Source of the DNA: Altererythrobacter sp.
GTDB lineage: Bacteria > Pseudomonadota > Alphaproteobacteria > Sphingomonadales > Sphingomonadaceae
Reading direction: 5' to 3'
Length of the DNA stretch: 64,000 nt
Assembly (NCBI GenBank): GCA_031178065.1
Contig: JAPSJS010000011.1
Location: 1-64,000 of the forward strand
This document shows positions 32,483 to 41,199 of this stretch, piece by piece. A program made the position numbers and the translations under genes. Within the stretch, counting starts at the first letter, position 1; every line of letters begins with the position of its first letter. Under the pieces are notes generated by a model. It saw only the letters and a program-made list of their open reading frames with translations, was not told the DNA's origin and ran no database searches.

Positions 32483-33223
32483 ATGGACCGCCTGATCTAT
32501 ACCGCCCTGTCGGGCATGAACGCCTCGATGGACCGCCAGCGGGTGATCGCCAGCAACATGGCGAACGCCAACACGGTAGGCTTTCGCGCGGAACTGCTCG
32601 ACCAACGCCCCGTCACCGTCGACGGCCAGGTCCTGGACGTGCGCGCCATGCAGCGTGCCGAGGTTCGCGGGGCGGTGATGGAAGCGGGCGAGATGACGCG
32701 GACCGGCAACGGCCTCGACATCTATATCGAGGGCGAGGCGCTGCTGGCGGTCCAGGCGGCGGACGGGACGGAGGCCTATACCCGGCGGGGCGATCTCTCG
32801 ATCTCGCCGACCGGCGTGATCGTGAACGGCGAAGGGCTGCCGGTGCTCGGCGAAGCCGGGCCGATCACCGTGCCGCTCGGCACCAATCCGACGATCGCTC
32901 CCGACGGGGTGGTCAGCGTCGCCGATCCGGCCGCGCCCGATCAGCCGCCGATCGAGATCGGGCAGATCAAGCTCGCCGGATGGCAGGGCAGCCCGATCGC
33001 CAAGGGGCTCGACGGCCTGTTCCGGGTGGAGGGCGGTGGCATCCTGCCCGCCGATGCGCAGGCGACCGTGATCACCGGAGCGCTCGAGCAATCCAACGTG
33101 AAGCCTACCGAGGTGCTGGTCGACATGATCCAGGCGCAGCGCCTCTTCGACATGCGCAGCAAGCTGATCGCCACCGCACGCGAGTGCGACGAAGGCGGCG
33201 CGCAGCTCATGCGCCTGAGCTGA
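32483..33223 (+). CDS. flgF: Flagellar rod protein FlgF
   Basis: A 246-residue proximal rod protein. It starts MDRLIYTALSGMNASMDRQRVIASNMANANTVGFRAELLDQRPV and carries the central LLAVQAADGTEAYTRRGDLSISPTG segment. The C-terminal LEQSNVKPTEVLVDMIQAQRLFDMRSKLIATA is also typical. Length is close to the enteric FlgF. It sits four bases after flgE; three tandem 12-mers lie in the 40-bp gap before flgG. Confidence 0.94.
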   Translation: MDRLIYTALSGMNASMDRQRVIASNMANANTVGFRAELLDQRPVTVDGQVLDVRAMQRAEVRGAVMEAGEMTRTGNGLDIYIEGEALLAVQAADGTEAYTRRGDLSISPTGVIVNGEGLPVLGEAGPITVPLGTNPTIAPDGVVSVADPAAPDQPPIEIGQIKLAGWQGSPIAKGLDGLFRVEGGGILPADAQATVITGALEQSNVKPTEVLVDMIQAQRLFDMRSKLIATARECDEGGAQLMRLS

Positions 33224-33254
33224 CGAACACGCTGACGAATTCGCTGACGAAAGG
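33219..33254 (+). repeat. Three tandem 12-bp repeats in the flgF-flgG junction
   Basis: GCTGACGAA followed by CAC, TTC and AGG in turn gives three head-to-tail 12-mers; the first contains the flgF stop codon. The unit puts a TGA in the same frame three times, which would back up the flgF stop. No other copies were noticed. Confidence 0.6.
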
Positions 33255-33263
33255 GACAGCACA

Positions 33264-34052
33264 ATGCCTACTTCCGCTCTCCAGGTCGCCCGTACGGGGC
33301 TCGAGGCGCAGGACTCGCGCATGCGCGTGATCGCCAACAACCTCGCGAACGTCGGCACCACCGGCTTCAAGAAGGACCGCGCCAACTTTGCCACGCTCGC
33401 CTATCAGGACGCGCGGGTGGCGGGGCAGCGCTCCTCGGGCGAGACGGCCTATGCCACCGGGCTCAACCTCGGCACCGGCGTCACCGTCCAGTCGACCAGC
33501 CAGATCGTGTCGCAGGGCGCGCTCAACACCACCAACAACGCACTCGACCTCGCGCTGGACGGCGACGGCTACTTCCAGGTCGAGCTGCCGGGCGGCGAGC
33601 TCGGCTATACCCGAGCGGGCAATTTCACCCGCTCGGCCGAAGGGCAGCTCGTCACCCAGCAGGGCTATATCGTCCAGCCGGCGATCACCATTCCCGAAGG
33701 CGCGACCTCGATCGCGGTTTCGCCCGACGGGATCGTCACCGCCGTCGTCCCCGGCGACGCCGAGCCGGCCGAGCTCGGCCAACTGCAGGTCGCGGCCTTC
33801 GCCAACCCGGGCGGGCTGCGGGCGATCGGCGATAACTTCCTGGTCGAAACCGCCGCCAGCGGCGCCGTCCAGCTCGCGGCCGGCGGGGAGATGGGGCGCG
33901 GCAATATCCGTCAGGGCATGCTCGAAGCTTCGAACGTCAACATCGTCGAGGAGCTGGTCGACATGATCGAATGCCAGCGCGCCTACGAGATCAGCTCGAA
34001 GATGGTCTCCGCCGTCGACGAGATGCTCCGCAACGCCAACCAGACATTGTGA
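33264..34052 (+). CDS. flgG: Flagellar distal rod protein FlgG
   Basis: A 262-residue distal rod subunit of standard length. It starts MPTSALQVARTGLEAQDSRMRVIANNLANVGTTGFKKDRANFATLAYQD and carries the FlgG-type central motif LDGDGYFQVELPGGELGYTRAGNFTRSAEGQLVTQQGYIVQPAI. It ends RQGMLEASNVNIVEELVDMIECQRAYEISSKMVSAVDEML. FlgG forms the drive-shaft rod that crosses the periplasm beneath the hook. Confidence 0.96.
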   Translation: MPTSALQVARTGLEAQDSRMRVIANNLANVGTTGFKKDRANFATLAYQDARVAGQRSSGETAYATGLNLGTGVTVQSTSQIVSQGALNTTNNALDLALDGDGYFQVELPGGELGYTRAGNFTRSAEGQLVTQQGYIVQPAITIPEGATSIAVSPDGIVTAVVPGDAEPAELGQLQVAAFANPGGLRAIGDNFLVETAASGAVQLAAGGEMGRGNIRQGMLEASNVNIVEELVDMIECQRAYEISSKMVSAVDEMLRNANQTL

Positions 34053-34060
34053 GCAGTCCC

Positions 34061-34723
34061 ATGAACCGCACCTTCTTCCGCACCGCAGTCGTCGCCGGAT
34101 CGGCCTTTGCTCTGGCGGCCTGCGGGGCCGAGCGCACTGGCGGCTACCACGCCGCGCTGCCGCCACCGCCGCCGATGGCCGCGGCGCCGGCGAATGGCGC
34201 GATCTTCCAGCCGACCAGCGGCTTCGCGCCGCTCTACAACGGCCAGCGCGCGAGCCGTGTGGGGGACCTCGTGACTGTGATCCTGACGGAACGCACCCAG
34301 ACCTCGAAGTCGGCCAGCTCGAACACCCAGCGCGACGGGGGCATCTCGCTCTCTCCGCCGAGCGCCGGTCCGTTCTCGTTCGATCCGGGTGTCCTTAATT
34401 CCGGCGGCTCCTCGTCGTTCAATGGGCAGGGGGATGCTTCCCAGACGAGCAGCTTCAGGGGGGATATCACCGTGACCATCGCCGAAGTGCGCCCCAACGG
34501 GACCGCATTCGTCCGCGGCGAGAAGGTCATGCAGCTCAGCCAGGGCGAGGAATGGGTGCAGCTTTCGGGCATCATCCGCCTGTCGGACATCGATCCCTAC
34601 AACCGCATCGCGTCCCCGCGGATCGCCGATGCGCGGATCACCTACGCCGGCGAGGGCGCCGTCCAGCGCGCCAGCCGCGAAGGCTGGCTGTCGAAATTCT
34701 TCAACATCGTGACGCCGTTCTAG
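34061..34723 (+). CDS. flgH: Flagellar L-ring lipoprotein FlgH
   Basis: A 220-residue outer-membrane lipoprotein from ATG 34061, with signal and lipobox FALAACGAE. A proline-rich spacer (PPPPPMAAAP) follows. The conserved core is SRVGDLVTVILTERTQTSKSASSNTQRDGGI and later VRGEKVMQLSQGEEWVQLSGIIRLSDIDPYNRIASPRIADARITY, ending in GWLSKFFNIVTPF. FlgH forms the bushing ring in the outer membrane around the rod. It lies 8 bp after flgG and 12 bp before flgI. Confidence 0.95.
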   Translation: MNRTFFRTAVVAGSAFALAACGAERTGGYHAALPPPPPMAAAPANGAIFQPTSGFAPLYNGQRASRVGDLVTVILTERTQTSKSASSNTQRDGGISLSPPSAGPFSFDPGVLNSGGSSSFNGQGDASQTSSFRGDITVTIAEVRPNGTAFVRGEKVMQLSQGEEWVQLSGIIRLSDIDPYNRIASPRIADARITYAGEGAVQRASREGWLSKFFNIVTPF

Positions 34724-34735
34724 GGGAGGGTTGCC

Positions 34736-35833
34736 ATGTTCAGGACCTTGATCCTCGGCCTAGCGGCCCTGTTCACCTGCCTCGCAGCGCCCGCCCAGGC
34801 GGAGCGCGTGCGCGATCTCGGCACGTTCCAGTCGGTCCGCTCCAACCAGCTGACCGGCTATGGCATCGTCGTCGGGCTCGACGGCACGGGCGACGACAAC
34901 TTCGCTTATGTCACCCACGCCATGCGCGGTGTGTCCGACCGGTTCGGGCTGCAACTGCCGCCCGGCGCCAATCCCGCGCTCAAGAACGCCGCCGCGGTGA
35001 TCGTGACGGCGGAGCTGCCCGCCTTCTCCAAGCCGGGCCAGCGGATCGACGTGACGGTGTCGACCATCGGCAAGGCCAAGTCGCTGCGCGGCGGATCGCT
35101 GATCCTGACCGCGCTCCACGGCGCCGACGGGCAGATCTACGCCATGGCGCAGGGCAACCTCGCCGTCGGCGGGCTCGGCGTGTCGGGGCGCGACGGATCG
35201 AAGCTGACGGTCAACGTGCCGACGGTCGGCCGCATCCCGGACGGCGCGAGCGTCGAACGCGCGGTCGCCACCGGCTTCGAGAATGCCGACATCCTGCGCT
35301 GGAATCTCAACCAGGCGGACTTTCTCACGGCCACGCGGGTGCGCGACGCGATCAACGCGCGCTACCCGGGCATGGCGATGGTGGAGGACGGGGTGACTCT
35401 GGCGCTGCGGCTGCCCTACGGCGCCAATGCGCGCGCCGGGATCATGGCCGAGATCGGCATGCTCGACATCGACCCGGCGGAAGCATCGGCGAAAGTGATC
35501 GTCAACAGCCGCACCGGCACCGTCGTCATCTCCAGCGCGGTGCGGCTCGCGCCCGCGGCGATCAGCCACGGCAGCCTGGTCGTGCGGATCGACGAGAACC
35601 CGACCGTGGTCCAGCCCGCCCCGTTCAGCGACGGCGAGACCGCGTTCGAGCAGGACAGCGACATCGAGGTCTACGAAGAGGGCAACCGCGTCTCCCTGCT
35701 CGAACCGGGGGCCTCGCTGGCCGAGCTGGTCGACGGGCTCAACATGCTTGGCCTCTCGCCGTCCGACCTCGTCGCGATCCTCGAGGCGCTCAAGCAGGCC
35801 GGCTCGCTCAAGGCCGAGATGGTGGTGATATGA
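34736..35833 (+). CDS. flgI: Flagellar P-ring protein FlgI
   Basis: A 365-residue periplasmic ring protein with a signal peptide (ILGLAALFTCLAAPAQAERV). The mature protein opens with VRDLGTFQSVRSNQLTGYGIVVGLDGTGDD, the hallmark of the family. It continues with PPGANPALKNAAAVIVTAELPAFSKPGQRIDVTVSTIGKAKSLRGGSLILTAL and ends in LNMLGLSPSDLVAILEALKQAGSLKAEMVVI. It builds the P ring in the peptidoglycan layer, assisted by FlgA encoded on the other arm. The stop overlaps the flgJ start (ATGA). Confidence 0.97.
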   Translation: MFRTLILGLAALFTCLAAPAQAERVRDLGTFQSVRSNQLTGYGIVVGLDGTGDDNFAYVTHAMRGVSDRFGLQLPPGANPALKNAAAVIVTAELPAFSKPGQRIDVTVSTIGKAKSLRGGSLILTALHGADGQIYAMAQGNLAVGGLGVSGRDGSKLTVNVPTVGRIPDGASVERAVATGFENADILRWNLNQADFLTATRVRDAINARYPGMAMVEDGVTLALRLPYGANARAGIMAEIGMLDIDPAEASAKVIVNSRTGTVVISSAVRLAPAAISHGSLVVRIDENPTVVQPAPFSDGETAFEQDSDIEVYEEGNRVSLLEPGASLAELVDGLNMLGLSPSDLVAILEALKQAGSLKAEMVVI

Positions 35834-36141
35834 CGGGCCCGATCACGCTCGCCGGCGCCAACCCGCCGATCGTCTCCGCGACCGCCCCCGGCGGCAGCGA
35901 GCGCGAACGGCTGGCCGAGGCCGCACGGCAGTTCGAGGCGATCTTCGTGCGCCAGATGCTCGCCGCCGCCCGCAACACCGATTTCGGCGGCGACGAGCTG
36001 TTCGGCGGCAAGAGCGACGAGACGTTCCACGAGATGCGCGACGCGCGTTTCGCGGAGCTCGCCGCGAGCACCGGCGCGCTCGGCCTCGCGACCACGATCG
36101 AGGCGCAGCTTGCGCGCTTCGTCGAACCGGGGGGGAACTGA
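35830..36141 (+). CDS. flgJ: Flagellar rod-binding protein FlgJ, single-domain form
   Basis: A 103-residue protein consisting only of the N-terminal FlgJ rod-cap domain: ERLAEAARQFEAIFVRQMLAAARNTDF with FHEMRDARFAELAASTGALGLATTIEAQLAR. The C-terminal glucosaminidase domain of enteric FlgJ is absent, as in many alphaproteobacteria. A separate SLT transglycosylase in the opposite arm of the cluster probably supplies peptidoglycan cutting. The start overlaps flgI by 4 bp. The ORF track's 529-residue version is this frame extended through flgI. Confidence 0.9.
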   Translation: MTGPITLAGANPPIVSATAPGGSERERLAEAARQFEAIFVRQMLAAARNTDFGGDELFGGKSDETFHEMRDARFAELAASTGALGLATTIEAQLARFVEPGGN

Positions 36142-36144
36142 CGC

Positions 36145-37473
36145 ATGGCATCCGATCTCCTCTCGATCGCCGCTAGCGGTGCGCGCGCGGCGCGGGCCGC
36201 GCTCGACGTGACGGCGCAGAACATCGCCAATGCCTCGAGCGACGGTTACGTCCGGCGCAGCGTGCGGATGGAGGAAGTGTCCGCCTCGGGCGGGCAGCTC
36301 CGCATCGGCGACATCTCGCTGTCGGGCGCGCGCGTTTCGGGCATCCACCGCAACGCCGACCTGTTCCGCCAGGCCGAAGTGCGCCGCACCGGCAGCGACC
36401 TCGCGCGCGCCGATGCCGAGCTCGGCGGGCTGGAGAACATCGAGTCCGCGATCGAACAGTCGGGGCTCTACGATTCGATCGTCGAGTTCGAGGCGGCGCT
36501 GCAGCAGCTCGCCTCAGACCCGACCAATTCGTCGCTCCGCTCCGCAGTCCTCGCCGGCGCCGACACGCTGGCGAACAAGTTTAACATCGCGGTCGATTCG
36601 CTCGGCGCGGCGGGCGAGGGGCTGCGCTTCAACGCCAGCGCCGCGACCGAAGAGGCGAACGTGCTCGGCCAGGAGATCGCGCGCGTGAACCTGCGCCTGT
36701 CGCGCGCGGGCGAGGGCAGCAGCGACCGCGCGACCCTGCTCGACCAGCGCGATTCGCTGCTCGAGCAGATGAGCGGCATCGTCGACATCACCACCAGCTT
36801 TGCGTCCGACGGCGCGGTCACCGTGACCACGGGCGGCGCGACGCTGGTGAACGGCGGCGACTTCAGCCCGATTTCCATGGTCACGGCGGCCGACGGCACG
36901 ATCTCCTTCGCGGTCGGCGGCACGGCCGTGCAGCCTTCGGGCGGCGCGCTGGCGGGGGCTTCGCTGGCGCTCGAATCGGCAGCCCAGGTGCGCGGCCGGC
37001 TCGATACGCTGGCCGACGGGATCGCGAGCGCGGTCAATGCCGCGCAGGCGAGTGGCGTCGGGCTCGACGGCGCGGCCGGCCAGCCGATCTTCGCCGGCAC
37101 CGGCGCTGCCGGGATCAGGGTCGTCATGACCGACAGCGGCGGCATCGCCACCGCTCCGGCGGGTGCGCCGGCGGGCAGCAACGACGGGTCGAATCTCGCT
37201 GCCCTGCGGCAGGCGCTGGAAAGCGGCGGCGTCGCCAGCTCGGCCAATGCGCTGCTGTTCGACGTGTCGAGCGCGGTCGCGGGCAAGACCGTGACGCGCG
37301 ACGCGCTCGACGCGATCGCATCGTCGGCGCGAATCTCGCTCGAGCAGCAGGCGGGGGTCGATCTCGACACCGAAGCCGCCAACCTGATGCGCTTCCAGCA
37401 AGCCTTCCAGGCCTCGGGCCGGGCAATGCAGGTCGCGAGCGACATCTTCCAGTCCCTGTTGCAACTGAGATGA
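36145..37473 (+). CDS. flgK: Hook-filament junction protein FlgK
   Basis: A 442-residue junction protein (HAP1). It begins MASDLLSIAASGARAARAALDVTAQNIANASSDGYVRRSVRMEEV and ends in the helical D0 sequence VDLDTEAANLMRFQQAFQASGRAMQVASDIFQSLLQLR. The middle is Ser/Thr/Ala-rich. It links the hook to the filament and is exported with help from FlgN. It is somewhat shorter than the enteric protein (547 residues), as with the other axial proteins here. It sits three bases after flgJ. Confidence 0.93.
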   Translation: MASDLLSIAASGARAARAALDVTAQNIANASSDGYVRRSVRMEEVSASGGQLRIGDISLSGARVSGIHRNADLFRQAEVRRTGSDLARADAELGGLENIESAIEQSGLYDSIVEFEAALQQLASDPTNSSLRSAVLAGADTLANKFNIAVDSLGAAGEGLRFNASAATEEANVLGQEIARVNLRLSRAGEGSSDRATLLDQRDSLLEQMSGIVDITTSFASDGAVTVTTGGATLVNGGDFSPISMVTAADGTISFAVGGTAVQPSGGALAGASLALESAAQVRGRLDTLADGIASAVNAAQASGVGLDGAAGQPIFAGTGAAGIRVVMTDSGGIATAPAGAPAGSNDGSNLAALRQALESGGVASSANALLFDVSSAVAGKTVTRDALDAIASSARISLEQQAGVDLDTEAANLMRFQQAFQASGRAMQVASDIFQSLLQLR

Positions 37474-37480
37474 GGCCGCG

Positions 37481-38389
37481 ATGATCAATCTCAGCACGTC
37501 CGCTTTCTACGAGCGCGCGACCCGCCAGGTGGGCACGCTGCGCGCCGAGGCCGAGAAGCTGCAGGAGCAGATGGGTACGGGCGAGCGCCTGTCGCGCTCG
37601 TCCGACGATCCGGTTGCAGCGGCGCGGCTGCGCACGCTGGCGCGGAGCGAACGGCTGGCCGAGATCGACCAGCGCAGTTCCAACCTCGCGACGACCGACC
37701 TCAAGATGACCGACGACGCGCTCGGCTCGCTCGCCACGCTGGTGATCCGCGCCAAGGAGCTCGTGACCCAGGCCGCGACCGAGACATTGAGCGCCGAGCA
37801 GCGCGCGGCGATCGGCGGCGAAGTCGAGAGCCTGCGCCAGGCCGTGCTGCAGATCGCGAACGGCCGCAACAGCGCCGGGCACGCACTGTTCGGCGGGCAG
37901 GCTGCGGGGAGCGCCTATCAGGATAGCGGCGGGACGGCCGCCTATGTCGGCACCGCGGCGAAAGATGCGGTAAACCTCGGTGACGGGCAGTCCGTCGTTC
38001 CCTCGCTGACGGGCCCGGAAGTATTCGCGTTCGAGGCCGACGGCGTGCCGACGGACCTGTTCGCGGTACTGGGCGACCTCGCGACCGCGCTCAAGAGCGG
38101 CGGCGACCCGACCGGGCCGACCGGGGTGGCGCTCGACGGGCTGGCCGCCGGGCTCGACAAGATCACCACCGCGCAGACGGTGGTCGGCGCACGGCTCGGC
38201 TGGATCGAGGTGATGGACGAGCGCCGGGTGGCCAATTCCGAACTGGTCGCCGACGAGCAGAAGGCGATCGGCGGGGCCGACCTCGCGGTCACCATGACTC
38301 GGCTGCAGGAAGTGACGACCGTGCTCGAGGCGAGCCAGGCGAGCTTCGTGCGGCTCGCCGGCCTGTCGCTGTTCGACATGATGCGCTGA
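37481..38389 (+). CDS. flgL: Hook-filament junction protein FlgL
   Basis: A 302-residue junction protein (HAP3) of the flagellin superfamily: INLSTSAFYERATRQVGTLRAEAEKLQEQMGTGERLSRSSDDPVAAARLRTLAR. The C-terminal helix follows (VTMTRLQEVTTVLEASQASFVRLAGLSLFDMMR). The N- and C-terminal helices pair to form the D0/D1 core. Length is close to that of enteric FlgL. It is 7 bp after flgK and 25 bp before motA in the same operon. Confidence 0.93.
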   Translation: MINLSTSAFYERATRQVGTLRAEAEKLQEQMGTGERLSRSSDDPVAAARLRTLARSERLAEIDQRSSNLATTDLKMTDDALGSLATLVIRAKELVTQAATETLSAEQRAAIGGEVESLRQAVLQIANGRNSAGHALFGGQAAGSAYQDSGGTAAYVGTAAKDAVNLGDGQSVVPSLTGPEVFAFEADGVPTDLFAVLGDLATALKSGGDPTGPTGVALDGLAAGLDKITTAQTVVGARLGWIEVMDERRVANSELVADEQKAIGGADLAVTMTRLQEVTTVLEASQASFVRLAGLSLFDMMR

Positions 38390-38414
38390 TAAGAAGAACA
38401 AGGGTTTCCACGAC

Positions 38415-39278
38415 ATGTACGCTGCAATCGGTATCGTCGTCCTGCTCGTCATGGTGTTCGGCGGATTCGCCCTCACCGGCGGCGCGCTCGGCCCCGTGAT
38501 GGAGGCCGTGCCGCACGAGATGATGATCATCGGCGGCGCGGCGGTCGGGGCGATGATCGCCGGCAACTCGATGCACGAGCTGAAGGCGATCGGCCGCTCG
38601 TTCGTGAAGATATTCAAGGGCCCGCGCCATTCGCGGCAGGACCATATCGACGCGATCGCGCTGACCACCAAGCTGATGAAGCTGCTGCGCACCGAAGGGC
38701 CGGTCGCGCTCGAAAGCCATGTCGAGACCCCGCAGGAATCCGAACTCTTCGCCGAGTACCCGAACCTGCTCGCCAACCAGCCGCTGACTGCGCTGATCTG
38801 CGACACGCTGACGCTGATCGTCGTCTCCTCCGGCACGCTGGAGACGCACGCGGTGGAGGATGTGATGGATAACGCGATGAAGACGCATTTCCACGACATG
38901 CGCGAGCCGCAGCACGCGCTGCAGTCGCTCGCCGACGCACTGCCGGCGCTCGGCATCGTCGCCGCCGTGCTCGGGGTGGTGAAGACCATGGGCTCGATCG
39001 ACCAGCCGCCGGCGGTGCTCGGCGGGATGATCGGGTCGGCGCTCGTGGGGACCTTCCTCGGCGTGCTGCTCGCTTACGGCGTGGTCGGCCCGCTGGCCTC
39101 GCGGCTCAAGCAGATCATCGATCAGGATGAGCAGATCTTCCACGCGGTCAAGCAGGTGATCATTGCCTCGCTCAACGGCTATCCGCAGCCGCTGGTGGTC
39201 GAAAGCGCCCGCTCGGGCCTCGGCCATGCGTTCCGGCCTGGCCTCTCGGAGCTGCTCGACAGCCTGCGGGGACGGTAG
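38415..39278 (+). CDS. motA: Flagellar motor stator protein MotA
   Basis: A 287-residue four-helix inner-membrane protein. MYAAIGIVVLLVMVFGGFALTGG forms the first helix. The large cytoplasmic loop contains the charged torque-generating segment around LLRTEGPVALESHVETP. The C-terminal helices include LADALPALGIVAAVLGVVKTMGSIDQPPAVLGGMIGSALVGTFLGVLLAYGVVGPLA, the channel-lining region with conserved Pro residues. With MotB it forms the proton-driven stator. It is the canonical stator in this cluster, distinct from the MotA-like protein at 29777. Confidence 0.96.
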   Translation: MYAAIGIVVLLVMVFGGFALTGGALGPVMEAVPHEMMIIGGAAVGAMIAGNSMHELKAIGRSFVKIFKGPRHSRQDHIDAIALTTKLMKLLRTEGPVALESHVETPQESELFAEYPNLLANQPLTALICDTLTLIVVSSGTLETHAVEDVMDNAMKTHFHDMREPQHALQSLADALPALGIVAAVLGVVKTMGSIDQPPAVLGGMIGSALVGTFLGVLLAYGVVGPLASRLKQIIDQDEQIFHAVKQVIIASLNGYPQPLVVESARSGLGHAFRPGLSELLDSLRGR

Positions 39279-39279
39279 G

Positions 39280-40110
39280 ATGGCGAGCCGCGCAGGGCGC
39301 AACGATCCGCCGCCGCCGATCATCGTCAAGAAAGTCACCGTGGTCCAGGAGGCCGCCCATCACGGCGGCGCGTGGAAAGTCGCCTACGCCGACTTCGTAA
39401 CTGCGATGATGGCGTTCTTCCTGCTGCTGTGGCTGCTTGGGTCGACGACCGAGGCGCAGCGCAAGGGGATCGCCGACTATTTCACCCCGACGCTGGTCAA
39501 GCTGCGGGAGAAGAGCGCCGGCTCCAATGGGCTGCTGGGCGGCGCCTCGCTGGTCGACCCGGACAACTATCCGCACCGCGCGGCGCAGACCGGCAGCCGG
39601 CCGATCACCATCCCGCGCGATGTCTCGGGCGGGCCGAAGGAAAGCATCGATCGGGTCAAGCGCATGCGCGAGCGCGTGCAGGAGGACATCGCCGACGACC
39701 AGCGCCTGCGCCGCCTGATGCGCCAGGTGCGCATGGTGGAGACGATCGAGGGCGTGCGGATCGATCTGGTCGACGATGCCGATTTCTCGATGTTCGTGCT
39801 TGGCACGACCGTTCTCACGGCCGATGCAGCGAAGCTGATGAAGGTGATCGCCGAAGCGGTGCGCCCCGAACCGGGCGACCTGACGATCCGCGGGCATACC
39901 GATGCCCTGCCGTGGAAGAGCGGCGCGGCGGCCAACAACTGGTCGCTCTCCGCCGGCCGTGCCGAAGCCACCCGCCAGGCGCTGATGCGCGGCGGTATCG
40001 GCGAAACCCGCTTCCGCCGCATCGAAGGTGTCGCCGACCGCGAACCGCTGGTCGCCGACAACCCGCAGGACCCGCGCAACCGGCGGATGTCGATCCTGCT
40101 GATGGAGTAG
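39280..40110 (+). CDS. motB: Flagellar motor stator protein MotB
   Basis: A 276-residue protein from ATG 39280, one base after motA. The single TM helix HHGGAWKVAYADFVTAMMAFFLLLWLLGS contains the essential proton-binding Asp (YADF). The periplasmic C-terminus is an OmpA-type peptidoglycan-binding domain (LTIRGHTDALPW, NWSLSAGRAEATRQALM, RFRRIEGVADREPL). It anchors the stator to the cell wall and conducts protons with MotA. The upstream extension in the ORF track comes from the motA region. Confidence 0.96.
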   Translation: MASRAGRNDPPPPIIVKKVTVVQEAAHHGGAWKVAYADFVTAMMAFFLLLWLLGSTTEAQRKGIADYFTPTLVKLREKSAGSNGLLGGASLVDPDNYPHRAAQTGSRPITIPRDVSGGPKESIDRVKRMRERVQEDIADDQRLRRLMRQVRMVETIEGVRIDLVDDADFSMFVLGTTVLTADAAKLMKVIAEAVRPEPGDLTIRGHTDALPWKSGAAANNWSLSAGRAEATRQALMRGGIGETRFRRIEGVADREPLVADNPQDPRNRRMSILLME

Positions 40111-40166
40111 GGGTTGCGGATCCGGAGACGAGGCAAGGCGAGTTCCTCCGCACCTCTGCTGTTCGC

Positions 40167-40208
40167 CCTCTTACGTCACCCCAGCTTTCGTTGGGACGAC
40201 GTAAGAGG
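40167..40208. repeat. Palindromic repeat unit after motB
   Basis: CCTCTTACGTC and GACGTAAGAGG form perfect 11-bp arms around a core containing CCAGCTTTCGTTGGGA. The core resembles one arm of the large inverted repeat at 59994-60076. It lies 57 bp after the motB stop and may serve as a terminator or mRNA-stabilising hairpin. The rest of the 380-bp gap between motB and the methyltransferase shows no gene. Confidence 0.6.
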
Positions 40209-40491
40209 CGGGATGCACCCAGCGCACCCACACAAAATTCTCCGGCGGCGACCCCGGATGCGTGACCGTGCGACTCGGATTGCGCGGCCGATGCGGTACG
40301 CCAGCGGGTAAAGTCCGCCAGCGCCCCTTGGCTGATCCTCCACGCCGGCCGCACCGGCGGCGCTTCTGTCATCCGACCGAATGTCCTATGGCACTAGCAA
40401 GATCGTTCATCTGACCAACCGTCGAACACGAGGATGCAGCGAACCGATGTTCTTTCGCTGGTCGCAATCGTTGTCTTGGGAGCGCTGGAAA

Positions 40492-41118
40492 ATGAGCACC
40501 GATCGCGACACCGTACGGTCCTACGACGCTGCCGCGGCCCAGTACGCTGCCGAGGCTGCGGCGATGCCCCGATGGGTCGCGACGGAGATCGACGCGTTTG
40601 TAGCCGATCTGGGTGGTTCCGGCAGAGTGCTGGAGATCGGAAGCGGCGGCGGACGAGATGCGCTTGAACTGGAGAAGCGAGGGATCAGCGTCCGGCGCAC
40701 CGACGTTTCGAAGGGGTTCGTCGAACTGCTTCGCGACAGCGGCTTCGAAGCCGACCTGTTGGACCCGCTGACCAACGATCTCGCCGATCCTCACCGCCCC
40801 GGCACGCGGTACGACGGGGTCTGGGCCTGCGCCAGCCTGATCCACGTCGCGCGCGAGGATTTCGGTGCGGTGCTCGGACGGCTTGCCGAGGCGACGCGGG
40901 CCGGGGGGGCATTGCACGCCTCGGTCAGACTGGGCGATGGCGAGGACGTGTCCACACACGGCAGCGTTGCGGCGCCTCGGCGCTACGCTGAAACGTACTG
41001 GCGCGAGCCTGCCCTGCGGTCCGCACTGACGGATGCCGGGTGGATCGTCGGGGAGGTACGTCGCTGCATCGGAAGGCCCGGCGATCGCTGGCTGAGCGTT
41101 CGCGCAAGCCGGGCATAA
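40492..41118 (+). CDS. Class I SAM-dependent methyltransferase
   Basis: About 208 residues from ATG 40492 (MSTDRDTVRSYDAAAAQYAAEA); the upstream 37 residues in the ORF track look non-coding. Motif I is clear in RVLEIGSGGGRDALELEKRGISVRRTDVS, and motif IV-like YDGVWACASLIHVAREDFGAVLGRL follows. It is a soluble cytoplasmic methyltransferase of unknown substrate. It is wedged between motB and the flagellin gene. A role in modifying flagellin or a small molecule cannot be inferred from position alone. Confidence 0.85.
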   Translation: MSTDRDTVRSYDAAAAQYAAEAAAMPRWVATEIDAFVADLGGSGRVLEIGSGGGRDALELEKRGISVRRTDVSKGFVELLRDSGFEADLLDPLTNDLADPHRPGTRYDGVWACASLIHVAREDFGAVLGRLAEATRAGGALHASVRLGDGEDVSTHGSVAAPRRYAETYWREPALRSALTDAGWIVGEVRRCIGRPGDRWLSVRASRA

Positions 41119-41129
41119 AGGCGGACCCG

Positions 41130-41172
41130 CACAACAAAGAAAGGGCCCGGCGCTGGTGACAGCGCCGGGCCC
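41130..41172 (-). terminator. Rho-independent terminator of fliC
   Basis: GGGCCCGGCGCTG and CAGCGCCGGGCCC form a perfect 13-bp stem with a 4-nt loop. On the minus strand it is followed by TTTCTTTGTTG. It lies 28 bp after the fliC stop. It may also block read-through from the methyltransferase gene. Confidence 0.88.
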
Positions 41173-41199
41173 CTCCAAAAGCCAGAGATGTTCTGACGA

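Noticed and set aside
37124-38989. 621-residue minus-strand ORF
   Set aside because: Antisense to flgK, flgL and motA with no conserved features.
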